From Runella zeae DSM 19591 (GTDB lineage Bacteria > Bacteroidota > Bacteroidia > Cytophagales > Spirosomataceae): 64,000 nucleotides of DNA. The position numbers and the translations under genes are program-made. Numbering within the stretch: position 1 is the first letter of the stretch; the number at the start of each line of letters is the position of its first letter. Below are positions 51,840-60,068 of this stretch, in pieces. The stretch lies in NCBI RefSeq assembly GCF_000423565.1, contig NZ_AUIF01000030.1, positions 62,001-126,000 on the forward strand. Direction: 5' to 3'. The notes beneath the pieces are model-generated. The model did no database searches, was not told the origin of the DNA, and was given only the letters and a program-made list of their open reading frames with translations.

Positions 51840-54800
51840 CGACTAAAATTAAGTTAACACTAGGGAACATATTATGAAATTGCTGGATTACGCCTTGACA
51901 GGATGGACAATATGGAAGTTCAGAAGCTATTTTTAAGGTACCTGTAACATTTGGATAAGTTTTCCCAGCTTGTGCGCCTAAATCGTGTGCTAGTTGATTT
52001 AACATTCTATATTCAGAATCTGTAATTCTTAGCCATTCAGTTCCATGAGCCCCTTGGACTGGAATAGCTGTAAAAATATGTATTTCATTCTCAGCAACTT
52101 CTATTGGAACACTTCTCCACATCTTATCATCAACATAACTTCCATTTACTGAACCTTCTATATATCCATAGTTTCCTCCACCCCCTACACTAGCCCTATG
52201 ATCAGCAAATTTATTGACTGAATTTTTAATTTCATTTGGATTTGCTTGTCTTAATTTCGAGGGATTTGTTATTTGGATAGGATCTTTTGCAGCATTTTTT
52301 AGCCCTTTAACAAACGCAACTCTCCTTTTTTCAACTAAACTTTCAAAAGAAATTTTAACATCATTTAAATTATTAGGGAACTTTAAAATATAATTTGAAA
52401 CATATTCAAGATTTTCGACACTGATTCTTAGTGTTTGACTAGAAATCATTGCTTCCCATACCTTAGTAAGCTCTGGTTTCTGCGAAATGGCACTTTCAAA
52501 ATTAGGATTTTTGAAATCATCATCCAACTTCTTTAAGGCTTCGTCCGTCCACTCATCAAGATTTTTAATCTTAGCTAACTTGGCGGCGTCCAGCTTTTTT
52601 GCCCAATCCGATACATTTCTATAAGCTGCTATCAGGGCCGCTTTGGTTGCCGTGGCCTTGGCAATGGTAGAGGTGATTGCCCCTCCTTTGATGATACTTC
52701 CAATCGCAAACAAATCACGACCTGCTTGGTAACCTCGGCGGTAAGGATCACTGTATATTTCAAGATGTTCTCCAAAAGCATCCAAAATAGACCCTAAACT
52801 CACATTACTTATACTCTCATAAATCTGCTTTCCGATGCTAGGGTCTTCTACTACATCCAAGATGAGAATGCCCAGTTGTACCATGTCGGTAGCCTCTTCG
52901 ATGGCGGCATCTATGCCCCCCGATGGTGCCCCCAATGGATCATTGATAATAGAACTTTCATAGCCTGCATCTCCCTTGTTCCAAACCCTTTCAGATACTT
53001 TGGCCTCGTTTACCAGCTTCTTGGTAAACTCCTTAAACTGAACTACGTACGTAAAAAGGTCTAATTTTCGGTATCGGAATCCATGATTGTCAATACCTGT
53101 GGCAGGGGCATATACATTACCAAGTGAGCTTTTTTTCTTGTTAATGCGAGCATCACTGGCCTGTTGCAACTGACTTGCCGTTACAGGTGTGCGTGGTTTT
53201 CCAAATTTGTTGGTAGGTTTTGTCCATTTAGGATTAAGCTGAAGTGCGCCGGGTCTAAATTTGTGTTGGAGGCTCCATTGCGTACCGTCCCAGCAGCCCA
53301 TCACGGCCACATCCTTAGAAGAGGAGTTGTAATTGGCCTGTGCTTGCGCTTGGGTAAGTTGGGTTTTGCCTGCTGAGGTTACTTCATAATACACTCCGCT
53401 CTCACAGTCCCCTACATATACTACCGATTGCCCGTCGCCTTTGCTGATGTTTGTTTGGATACTTTGGGCTAAAGATTCTAAGTCCCAACAAGTAAAAGGT
53501 TTCAAGAAAGTGGTGCTTCCGTTGGGTTTCAGGGTAATAGCCCCATTGGCCTGTAAAACAGCTTCTTGAACCTTAATTTGGCATTTCCCAGCTTCGTTTT
53601 CGATACGTTCGTAAGTCAAATGCGAAAACTCCACGGGGCGAGAAGTAATGCCCGCTTTGGGCAAAACACCTCCCCAACTGCCATTAACTACTTCGGTCAG
53701 GGGTAAACGAGTATCTCCACTAAACCCTTTTACCACATAAGATTTACCGTTTTCTTTGAAAGAAAGCACATTACCATCACTCCAATAACTCGAATTAACG
53801 GCAGGGAAGGTCAGGGTAGCATTGGCTTCTAAGCGAATTATTTTTTCATCAGGCGTGTAGAAATTGGTAGCTTTTGTAAGTTTCCCAGATTTTTCATCCA
53901 AAGAGGGAATTGCTAATGAATCAGAAGCAATATTTAATCCCATATTGGCTACACTATCGACTAAGGCATTGTTGGCATCTATCACGCCTTGAACACTACA
54001 AGAAGAAGTGGTAGCGGCTTGGCGAGCAAAAGCAATCGTCTGATTGACAGGCACACTAGAAACTGTATCTAACACTTCACAAGAAGCCAAGTCTTCAGCT
54101 TGCTGTTTTACTTGGTTGCATTGAGATTGGCGTTCTTGTAAAGCTAGGCCATTAGAAACAGGCGCAAAACTGAGCGTCAAACATGTTTGCTGGCTGAGAG
54201 TACGTAGTTTTTGTTTTTCTTCTGGAGTTCCTTTATAATGTTTCAAGAGATCGGTAAGTTGCTCTTGAACTTCCTTGAAAGTGTCTAAAAACGCATCTAC
54301 ATCCAACAATTGTTTATTAGCATCATACTCCGTCTCCACCGTTCCATTGGTCAACTCATAACAGTCGTTGATGGCAATACCTGAGAAAGTAATCGCCACC
54401 GTGGAGGTAACCCCTAAAGGCAACAACACCTCTACGTAGCCTTTGCCACTCCAACCTCCCGCGCCACCGCTCGCTTCCGTCACATGGATGCTATAATCGG
54501 CAGCGTAAAATACATCACCTGGGGCAAGGCTGCTGAGTTGGTTGGATGCGGTGGGGTTGTTGATGGTCACCGTCTGGCAAGAGGCAGTGGTGTAGTCTCG
54601 TACCACGCAAGGTTTGGCGTTGAGCGTTACGTAGGCTTCGCAGGTTCGGCCTTGCTTGCTTACCAAGAGTTTGTATGCTCCTATTTTGGAGGCCACCAAG
54701 GTATCGGTAGTAGTGGTGGTGCTATCGGGGCGAGTCCATAGGTAAGTCACGCCCGTATTCCAAAAGCCTGAGCTATCCAAATCATCGGCTTGGAGTTTGA

Positions 54801-55695
54801 GGGGTTGCAGTGCCCCACTCAAGCGAGGCAAACTTGTCGTTTCTTGTCCTTGCGCATTGGTGGCTTTGATATACACATAGCAAGCACTGTCACTCACTAC
54901 CGCTACCGTGTCACACAAGGCTTTTTTCACTACCAAAAGCGCATTGGAGTAGAGAGTGGCGGCACAAGTACCCGCACAAGTAGCGCGGAAAGTAAGCGAG
55001 TCAGTCGGAGTCCCGGCGATGGTATTGTAGGCAATAGTTACACTAGCCTCCGTAGCAGCGAGCGTACCCGTACTACCATTGGCGCGGGTATAGTGCCAGT
55101 TTACGGTGGTAGCACAACCACTGGCGGTCAAGGTAACACTGCTATCGGGGCAAACAACCCTACGGGAAGCCGCAAAACCAATGGTAGGAGCAGTGGCGGT
55201 TTGGTTGATGGTAATCGTAACCGTCTGCGTCCCTACGCAGCTAGCATCCGTGGTGCTGATTGCTACCAATTTGTATTTATACACCCCCGGCGTGGTTGGC
55301 AAGGCCGTCAAGATAGGAGTGTTTTGGCCACTGAGGCTATCGGTGGTGGGGTTGGCGGCGCCATTGTCGTTAAACCATTGGAAACGAGCATTTACGCCGT
55401 TGGTAATGCTACTACCCACGGGGTCTAAAGTATCCCCTTGGCAGATGGTTTGGGAAGGAATGCCCGCTAGTTGAGGAATCACACAGCCCCCACATATCGA
55501 AGCGGGCAATACCGTCGTGGTCGTACAGCCATTGTGGGTGGCCGTCAAGGTCACGGTGGTCCCTTTGATGATGTTGAATACGGCGTGGTTAGGCGCAATG
55601 CCCACGATATTGCCGTGGCTAGTGGTCAAGGTAGCCCCCTCGCTGATTACGGTAGCTATGTCGTAGTAAGTAGCAAAGCAGCTCGGGCCACCCAA
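51826..55695 (-). CDS. Headless polymorphic toxin with C-terminal deaminase-like domain
   Basis: The 1289-codon frame opens at a TTG preceded five codons earlier by an in-frame TGA. There is no ATG or signal peptide, and the first residues (GGPSCFATYYD) look like the inside of a larger protein, so the 5' end is probably missing. Residues 1-430 contain Ig/PKD-like repeats with paired cysteines (ICGGCVIPQ, SQTICQGDTL). The middle is a long helical and mixed region. A pre-toxin helical segment lies around 960-1040. The last 140 residues have TEWLRITDSEYRMLNQLA and SELPYCPSCQGVIQQFHNMFP, the acidic/DSE plus PCxxC-like pattern of toxin deaminases that modify nucleic-acid bases. An overlapping immunity gene follows. 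DNA becomes clearly more A/T-rich below about 52600, where the tip was probably swapped in. Confidence 0.7.
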   Translation of the reverse strand: MGGPSCFATYYDIATVISEGATLTTSHGNIVGIAPNHAVFNIIKGTTVTLTATHNGCTTTTVLPASICGGCVIPQLAGIPSQTICQGDTLDPVGSSITNGVNARFQWFNDNGAANPTTDSLSGQNTPILTALPTTPGVYKYKLVAISTTDASCVGTQTVTITINQTATAPTIGFAASRRVVCPDSSVTLTASGCATTVNWHYTRANGSTGTLAATEASVTIAYNTIAGTPTDSLTFRATCAGTCAATLYSNALLVVKKALCDTVAVVSDSACYVYIKATNAQGQETTSLPRLSGALQPLKLQADDLDSSGFWNTGVTYLWTRPDSTTTTTDTLVASKIGAYKLLVSKQGRTCEAYVTLNAKPCVVRDYTTASCQTVTINNPTASNQLSSLAPGDVFYAADYSIHVTEASGGAGGWSGKGYVEVLLPLGVTSTVAITFSGIAINDCYELTNGTVETEYDANKQLLDVDAFLDTFKEVQEQLTDLLKHYKGTPEEKQKLRTLSQQTCLTLSFAPVSNGLALQERQSQCNQVKQQAEDLASCEVLDTVSSVPVNQTIAFARQAATTSSCSVQGVIDANNALVDSVANMGLNIASDSLAIPSLDEKSGKLTKATNFYTPDEKIIRLEANATLTFPAVNSSYWSDGNVLSFKENGKSYVVKGFSGDTRLPLTEVVNGSWGGVLPKAGITSRPVEFSHLTYERIENEAGKCQIKVQEAVLQANGAITLKPNGSTTFLKPFTCWDLESLAQSIQTNISKGDGQSVVYVGDCESGVYYEVTSAGKTQLTQAQAQANYNSSSKDVAVMGCWDGTQWSLQHKFRPGALQLNPKWTKPTNKFGKPRTPVTASQLQQASDARINKKKSSLGNVYAPATGIDNHGFRYRKLDLFTYVVQFKEFTKKLVNEAKVSERVWNKGDAGYESSIINDPLGAPSGGIDAAIEEATDMVQLGILILDVVEDPSIGKQIYESISNVSLGSILDAFGEHLEIYSDPYRRGYQAGRDLFAIGSIIKGGAITSTIAKATATKAALIAAYRNVSDWAKKLDAAKLAKIKNLDEWTDEALKKLDDDFKNPNFESAISQKPELTKVWEAMISSQTLRISVENLEYVSNYILKFPNNLNDVKISFESLVEKRRVAFVKGLKNAAKDPIQITNPSKLRQANPNEIKNSVNKFADHRASVGGGGNYGYIEGSVNGSYVDDKMWRSVPIEVAENEIHIFTAIPVQGAHGTEWLRITDSEYRMLNQLAHDLGAQAGKTYPNVTGTLKIASELPYCPSCQGVIQQFHNMFPSVNLILVDGIK

Positions 55696-55847
55696 ATTAC
55701 CGCGCGTTCAGCTGCTAACAGCTTAATTTTTAATGTGTTGTTCAATATGTCAAATAACTGTTTCCAACAAGTGGAGTCTCACGACTTGAATTGGTTAGTA
55801 TACTTGCTAGTGATTGGTTAGCAAGTACATGTATGCCCCTATAGGTT
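55696..55847. other. Junction between headless toxin and duplicated 5' cassette
   Basis: 152 bp with no gene. It separates the truncated toxin frame from the signal-peptide stub and is presumably a rearrangement junction. It includes TTAGTATACTTGCTA and TTAGCAAG, a weak inverted repeat around 55795-55825. Confidence 0.4.
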
Positions 55848-56033
55848 TCACTGCTTTTCCATTGCCCCCCAAGTAAGGTATGTCCCCTTCACATCTGCTC
55901 CGTTGCTGTTTGGATTGATGTGGGTATGAAAATCTCGACCTGTGACGCGGGGGCTGTATTGGGCTGCTTCTCGCTGGGCAAGGCTGGCGAGGGAAATACT
56001 ACTAAAAATAAATATGTAAATACTCAGACGCAT
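55848..56033 (-). pseudogene. Duplicated 5' end (signal peptide) of the 645-aa gene
   Basis: 61 codons; residues 1-33 (MRLSIYIFIFSSISLASLAQ through SPRVTGRD) are identical to the start of the 645-aa protein. The frame then diverges to FHTHINPNSNGADVKGTYLTWGAMEKQ and stops. It sits upstream, in the same direction, of the headless toxin. It may be the export signal that the toxin once used, now out of frame, or a cassette stub left by recombination. Confidence 0.75.
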
Positions 56034-56062
56034 GGATAGAGGGTTTGAGGTAATTGGATTGT

Positions 56063-56110
56063 TTAGGTAAATGAATATTTTAAGTGGGGGTGCGTAAAAT
56101 AGCGTTTCAT
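56063..56110 (-). other. Short leader ORF MKRYFTHPHLKYSFT
   Basis: Second copy of the 15-codon leader seen at 51254, with one residue changed (P to S), 29 bp before the duplicated 5' end. Confidence 0.4.
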
Positions 56111-56138
56111 AATATACGGCGTTATGCTTTCTTTTTCT

Positions 56139-56185
56139 AAACCTTGGAAAGTCTTGTTGACTGCGATTAATGGACTTTCCAAGTT
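56139..56185. repeat. Single copy of the 56-bp palindromic element
   Basis: AAACCTTGGAAAGTC, loop with TGACTGCGATTA, then GACTTTCCAAGTT. One extra base in the left arm compared with the array. Followed at 56205-56255 by a degenerate VLFNPVIEGDYQEKKL remnant (minus strand) of the 645-aa family 3' end. Confidence 0.85.
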
Positions 56186-56302
56186 TTCAGATTGCCTTCT
56201 CTTTAATTTCTTTTCTTGATAATCACCCTCAATGACGGGATTGAACAACACACTTTTCCGCTTTTAAGAAGAGACAAAGAGTGTTTAGGATGTAAGGAAT
56301 TA

Positions 56303-56635
56303 TTATCCATTCGGATATAACTGTTTTTGAAAATCCTCATCCCACCATGTTTTTACTTCAAAATGCCCATCGCTATATGTCGTAAAAATGGCTTTATTCC
56401 AAGGGGTGTTTAATTGCAATGCATCTGATTGCCATTTTAAAATAGATTCATTAATCAAAAAAGCTTTGCCTTTATAGGATGCATAAGCTAAAAACCTTTC
56501 ATGACTATCAAAAAAATCACCTTGTAAGCCAAATTCTTGTTCCCTATTGTAGAAAGCTATATCAGTTACTAATTTGTAAATATTTGTATCAAGCATTGCA
56601 AAAAAAACTTCATTGATTTGTTCTAAATATTTCAT
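56303..56635 (-). CDS. Probable immunity protein (YezG/DUF600-like)
   Basis: A 110-aa acidic soluble protein whose ATG is 13 bp after the end of the broken nuclease frame. The C-terminal pattern LNTPWNKAIFTTYSDGHFEVKTWWDEDFQ resembles the PW...GxF...YDYED region of YezG-type immunity proteins. YezG neutralises LXG toxins with DNA/RNA non-specific endonuclease tips in Bacillus, which fits the nuclease remnant beside it. The family call is tentative; the pairing is supported by position. Confidence 0.6.
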   Translation of the reverse strand: MKYLEQINEVFFAMLDTNIYKLVTDIAFYNREQEFGLQGDFFDSHERFLAYASYKGKAFLINESILKWQSDALQLNTPWNKAIFTTYSDGHFEVKTWWDEDFQKQLYPNG

Positions 56636-56648
56636 AAAAATTATGCGT

Positions 56649-57023
56649 TTAGTTATTAAAAAATTTTGTTCTCGGCCTTTCTAATCCAACTTGATAGGTA
56701 ATATCAAACCCTATGGGGCTTCTATCTACTCCATATTTTATTGTAATCTTAACACTTACCTTTTGAGGAGAAGAATATGGAGCTTCTCCTTTTAAAGCTT
56801 TAGCCCATTAAGCTTCCATATTGTACCATCCTCCGTCTGTTGTACGTCTTTGATTCAAATCGTGGCGCATTGGTACAATATTAATAGCTTCATTTGGTCC
56901 ATAAAACTGATTACCGATTAAATGTCCTCCATCGTCCCTACTACGTTTGTCTTGATATTTAATTTGTTCTACATAGGAACCCTCTCTTTCTCTGCCTTTA
57001 TTGAGTTGTAAATCAGCAGACAC
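56649..57023 (-). pseudogene. Broken DNA/RNA non-specific endonuclease toxin tip
   Basis: The frame encodes RSRDDGGHLIGNQFYG, then NEAINIVPMRHDLNQ and GGWYNMEA, the core of the NucA/Endonuclea_NS_2 fold with its DGGH catalytic His. An in-frame TAA at 56808-56810 interrupts it, yet the same frame continues WAKALKGEAPYSSPQKVSV, with KITIKYGVDRSPIGF further on, to a stop at 56649-56651. Those 52 residues are the expected C-terminal strands, so a single base change (for example GAA to TAA) explains the break. Upstream, a run of seven A at 57023-57030 lies where the flanking toxin-like frame (KIAKVTNGLIKVAER) shifts. No export region is attached. Confidence 0.8.
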
Positions 57024-57101
57024 TTTTTTTACTCGGATATCAGCCTCTCTGCAACCTTAATCAGGCCATTAGTAACTTTTGCTATTTTGGTCTCAGCCGA
57101 A

Positions 57102-57521
57102 TTAGGCTTCAAGGTTAGGCATAGCAAGTAATGGAGGAACTCTTTGATTATCTGCTAAAACCTTACTGAACTGTGAAATCCAACCATACTCTGTTGCTAC
57201 TTCAGCACTTAAACCATCACTTATTAATGATAAATCAACGTTTGAATCATCAGTATTATAAATAAGTTTGTATTGAGACTCCTCATCTTGAAATATCGAT
57301 AATACTCCTATTAGTTGAATCATCAGTATATAGGGTACGAATACCAATAGCTTTTCGTAGTCTTCTTTTGATAAGCTTTGTAAGTATTTAATATGAGGGT
57401 CATAATCTAATAATGGGTTTTTTATAGATCTCAAGTTTTCAATTTTCAATAAGCTTGAGTCAAAACTTTCCTTGGTAAGAATTTTTCCAAATTCTTCCAA
57501 AATTTTTTCGTGTGTTTTCAT
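57102..57521 (-). CDS. Hypothetical 139-aa protein, possibly immunity
   Basis: ATG 57521; a soluble helical, acidic protein (MKTHEKILEEFGKIL, YLQSLSKEDYEKLLVFVPYI, DLSLISDGLSAEVATEYGW). No family recognised. It is A/T-rich, lies in the same direction as the toxin fragments and ends immediately before the toxin-like frame SAETKIAKVTNGLIK. Size and setting suggest an immunity protein for a lost toxin tip. The last residues (AMPNLEA) could stem from a fusion at the rearrangement border. Confidence 0.5.
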   Translation of the reverse strand: MKTHEKILEEFGKILTKESFDSSLLKIENLRSIKNPLLDYDPHIKYLQSLSKEDYEKLLVFVPYILMIQLIGVLSIFQDEESQYKLIYNTDDSNVDLSLISDGLSAEVATEYGWISQFSKVLADNQRVPPLLAMPNLEA

Positions 57522-57771
57522 CTTTATTTATTTTTGTTTAATCATCACCATAGCCTGATTCCCAAAGACCTATTTACAGAATCTGCTTTTAAAATCGATT
57601 TGCAGCATGTGTCAAAAATCTAAATTCGTCTTTTTTACTTTGATAAAGTTCTGCTGATGGCCACGGTATAGGGTTGGTAATTAGAGTTGTATGTACAGTT
57701 GCTTCTTTTATTCATAAAAGACACTTATTAAATTAGGTCTGTGTCAAGACACGGGTTTGAGGATTTTAGAT
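57522..57771. other. A/T-rich gap in the island
   Basis: 250 bp with no gene, repeat or terminator I can support. Confidence 0.4.
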
Positions 57772-58539
57772 TTATTCGAGAAACCTATCTAACCAAGTCC
57801 TTTTAACAAAAATGGGTATATCTTCTAAATTATAATTAGAATAAAAATTAAGAGGTGGTTTTATAGTCTCTTTAAGTATTTTATTTTCAAAGACAATGTT
57901 TTTATTTTTAAAAAAATATTCAAAAAAATCGCCTTGCAAATTAATTATTTCCATTTTCTTTTGTTCTCTAAGAAGGAAATATCCAAGAATTCCCATTTTT
58001 TCCGAAACAAAAAAACCTTCTTTAACTGTCTTTTCCCATCCGTCCTCCAAACCTTCTTGACTTAAAAAATAATATATCGTATCAGAATGTGTAGCTTCGA
58101 ATTTTTTATCAACTAGTATTTTGTTTAATCTAGAGTCTCTATATTTTAAAGTGTCTTTAACTTGAATTGTAAAATCAAAAATCTTTACTATATTTATTTC
58201 ATCCTCAAAATCCAAATATTCATTTTTATATTCAATATATCGATAGCTTGTAGGAAAATCTTTCAATTTTTTAATGTTTAATTTTAGACTTCGTTTATAA
58301 TCTTCAACTTTATGGCGAGGAAGAATAGGCTCAATATCAACGCCATACCACTTTCTGTTTTTTAGAAAATAATTTTTTGGCATAAGTTGCGCATTAAATA
58401 GACTATGTTGGAAAACAATATTGCCATATACTCTATACTCTGTCTCAACTGTATCAAAGTAGCCTGTTTTTTTTTCTTTATTACAATGAAATAAAAAAAA
58501 TACAAAAAAGAAAAAAACAATAATTGAGGACAATTTCAT
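57772..58539 (-). CDS. Hypothetical lipoprotein, 255 aa
   Basis: Leader MKLSSIIVFFFFVFFLFHC with a lipobox-like FLFHC (Cys19) marks a lipoprotein. The rest is Lys/Tyr/Phe-rich and strongly A/T-biased (YRYIEYKNEYLDFEDEINIV), unlike the 40-50% GC genes outside the island, which points to acquisition. No domain recognised. Its start is 3 bp from the stop of the 145-aa gene upstream, so the two form an operon. Confidence 0.65.
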   Translation of the reverse strand: MKLSSIIVFFFFVFFLFHCNKEKKTGYFDTVETEYRVYGNIVFQHSLFNAQLMPKNYFLKNRKWYGVDIEPILPRHKVEDYKRSLKLNIKKLKDFPTSYRYIEYKNEYLDFEDEINIVKIFDFTIQVKDTLKYRDSRLNKILVDKKFEATHSDTIYYFLSQEGLEDGWEKTVKEGFFVSEKMGILGYFLLREQKKMEIINLQGDFFEYFFKNKNIVFENKILKETIKPPLNFYSNYNLEDIPIFVKRTWLDRFLE

Positions 58540-58541
58540 GT

Positions 58542-58979
58542 TTATTTATTTTTAAAATAATCTTCAATAATATTTTTAAAGTAAAAAGCACGGCTTAATT
58601 TTCTAATATTTCCATACTTAACCGAAGTGCCTTGAAGCTCAATTCTCTGGCCATAAAAATCCTCATGTTGTTGATGTGTAGAAACTCCATTGAATTTTTC
58701 AATCTTTACATATGGAACAGCATGAACATCTATTTCGTGACAAATTGTAAAACATAGGCGTTTTATGTATTCATCAGAACGTGCTGCTATATCTAACACA
58801 GCATCACAAATTCTAATAATTATAGGGTATTTTCTTTTAGAAAGCCTTGGAGAAATAACCTCCCGAAATATAACTAAAGGTTCTACTTGACCTTGATAAT
58901 TATTTTCAAAGGCTAATAAAAAGTCGCTGGTTTCAAAATAAAATGATTCAAGTTGTTGTATATTTGTCGCTGAATTCAT
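58542..58979 (-). CDS. Hypothetical 145-aa protein, operon partner of the lipoprotein
   Basis: ATG 58979 is preferred over TTG 59006. Soluble, mixed-charge protein: TSDFLLAFENNYQGQVEPLVIF, RLCFTICHEIDVHAVPYVKIEKF, then a GVSTHQQHEDFYGQRIELQGTSVKYG tail. No family recognised. It contains ICHEIDVHAVPYV, an H-E-x-x-x-H pattern (CHEIDVH) that could bind metal but is not the classical HExxH. A/T-rich like its partner. It could be toxin-related or the remains of a mobile cassette. Confidence 0.55.
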   Translation of the reverse strand: MNSATNIQQLESFYFETSDFLLAFENNYQGQVEPLVIFREVISPRLSKRKYPIIIRICDAVLDIAARSDEYIKRLCFTICHEIDVHAVPYVKIEKFNGVSTHQQHEDFYGQRIELQGTSVKYGNIRKLSRAFYFKNIIEDYFKNK

Positions 58980-59006
58980 ATGAAAAGAAGTAGTAGCTTC
59001 TAACAA

Positions 59007-59321
59007 ATACTTTGATAAAATTTACTGATCACCACCCTACATTCTAGTTTCAGGCCCGTGTAGACGCGAGTTGGAAATGCAGGGAAAATAATCAAAAATT
59101 GCTTTTTTGAAAAAGTAATCAACGAATTACTGGATTTGGCTAAGCTTTGTAGAGAGGTTATTATCAGTAGTCTGCTGAAAGAAGCCTTAATTTGGGGAGT
59201 TTATAACGTCACGAGTGCAGTTTGGACAATTGGCCGTTAGAAGGTTGTGTAAATTTGCAATGCTATCACAAATTTACACAATGTTCAATGTTTCTTCATC
59301 TTTCCCAATGCCCCTCACAAC
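59007..59321. other. Right border of the island
   Basis: 315 bp without a clear gene. A rightward frame at about 59090-59237 (ELLDLAKLCREVIISSLLKE...VWTIGR then stop) lacks a start and may be a gene remnant. A perfect inverted repeat TGTGTAAATTTG (59246-59257) / CAAATTTACACA (59269-59280) lies just beyond the end of the GntR gene and could terminate it. Confidence 0.4.
59246..59280. terminator. Inverted repeat after the GntR gene
   Basis: 12-bp perfect arms with an 11-nt loop, 42 bp after the GntR stop. A/T-rich stem without a strong T-run, so terminator function is only probable. Confidence 0.45.
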
Positions 59322-60023
59322 TTAGCTCTTGGCAAGTCTTTCGAAGTGTGGGGATAGGTGCTCTTTCATGCCTTGACGAAAATCTTCGGCTTTGCCTGTG
59401 CGGAGGATGTGTACCAAGTCGCGGTGGGTGATTTTACCGACTTTGGTGTTGCCGCTTGCTTTGATTTCAAAATCAACGACGTATTCAAAAACCGGCAAGA
59501 GCATACTCTGAAACCTCAAAAAGGTTTCATTGCCAGTCATTTGATACAACTTGCCGTGAAACGCAATTTCGTGCTCTACCCGAAAAGGTTTTTGGATTTG
59601 GTGTACCTCTTCGTTGACAATCGCCTCAAGCTCTTCGATGTCTTTGTCGGTTTTGCGAACGTAAAGCAGATCGGCTAGTCCCATTTCAAGTACCAATCGG
59701 AGCTCAAAAATATCTTGAAGTGTATTTTGGGACAAAATAAGTGGGTCGAGTACGCGCTCAAACGACCCCAAAATATCGGGTTGGGTCAGTATCATGCCCC
59801 TTTTTTTCTTTGTATCAATCATGCCGAGCATTCGTAGGCGGCTCAGTGCCTCGCGTACTACATTGCGACTCACGCCGAGGGCGTCGGCAAGTTCTTGTTC
59901 TTTGGGGAGTGCATCACCTGGCCGAAAAGATTTTTTCTTTAGATACTCTCTCAGCCGTAGTTCTACGACATCGGCCATGGTCAAAGCAGGGATAGGGGCG
60001 ATGTCTTGCGTCAAGTCATTCAT
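59322..60023 (-). CDS. GntR/FadR-family regulator, likely repressor of the sialic-acid operon
   Basis: ATG 60023 is chosen: the longer frame from TTG 60053 would begin inside the -7 element. The 233-aa protein has an N-terminal winged helix (about 15-85; PKEQELADALGVSRNVVREALSRL is the GntR recognition region) and an all-helical FCD sensor (about 95-225) with EHEIAFHGKLY and ITHRDLVHIL supplying the metal-binding His/Asp residues. FCD regulators include NanR, which senses sialic acid. A near-identical operator lies in its own promoter and in the SusCD-nan promoter, so it probably represses both until sialic acid or a catabolite binds. Confidence 0.88.
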   Translation of the reverse strand: MNDLTQDIAPIPALTMADVVELRLREYLKKKSFRPGDALPKEQELADALGVSRNVVREALSRLRMLGMIDTKKKRGMILTQPDILGSFERVLDPLILSQNTLQDIFELRLVLEMGLADLLYVRKTDKDIEELEAIVNEEVHQIQKPFRVEHEIAFHGKLYQMTGNETFLRFQSMLLPVFEYVVDFEIKASGNTKVGKITHRDLVHILRTGKAEDFRQGMKEHLSPHFERLAKS

Positions 60024-60052
60024 ATAGGATAGCAACTTTAAATCATAAAGCA

Positions 60053-60060
60053 CAAAGCTA
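60053..60060 (-). promoter_or_regulatory. -7 element of the GntR gene
   Basis: Minus-strand TAGCTTTG (TAnnTTTG), 29 nt before ATG 60023. It excludes the TTG at 60053 as start. Confidence 0.55.
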
Positions 60061-60068
60061 ATAATTTC

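Noticed and set aside
59222..59431. Rightward 69-codon ORF at the end of the GntR gene
   Set aside because: Overlaps the well-supported GntR coding region and includes the inverted repeat; no domain.
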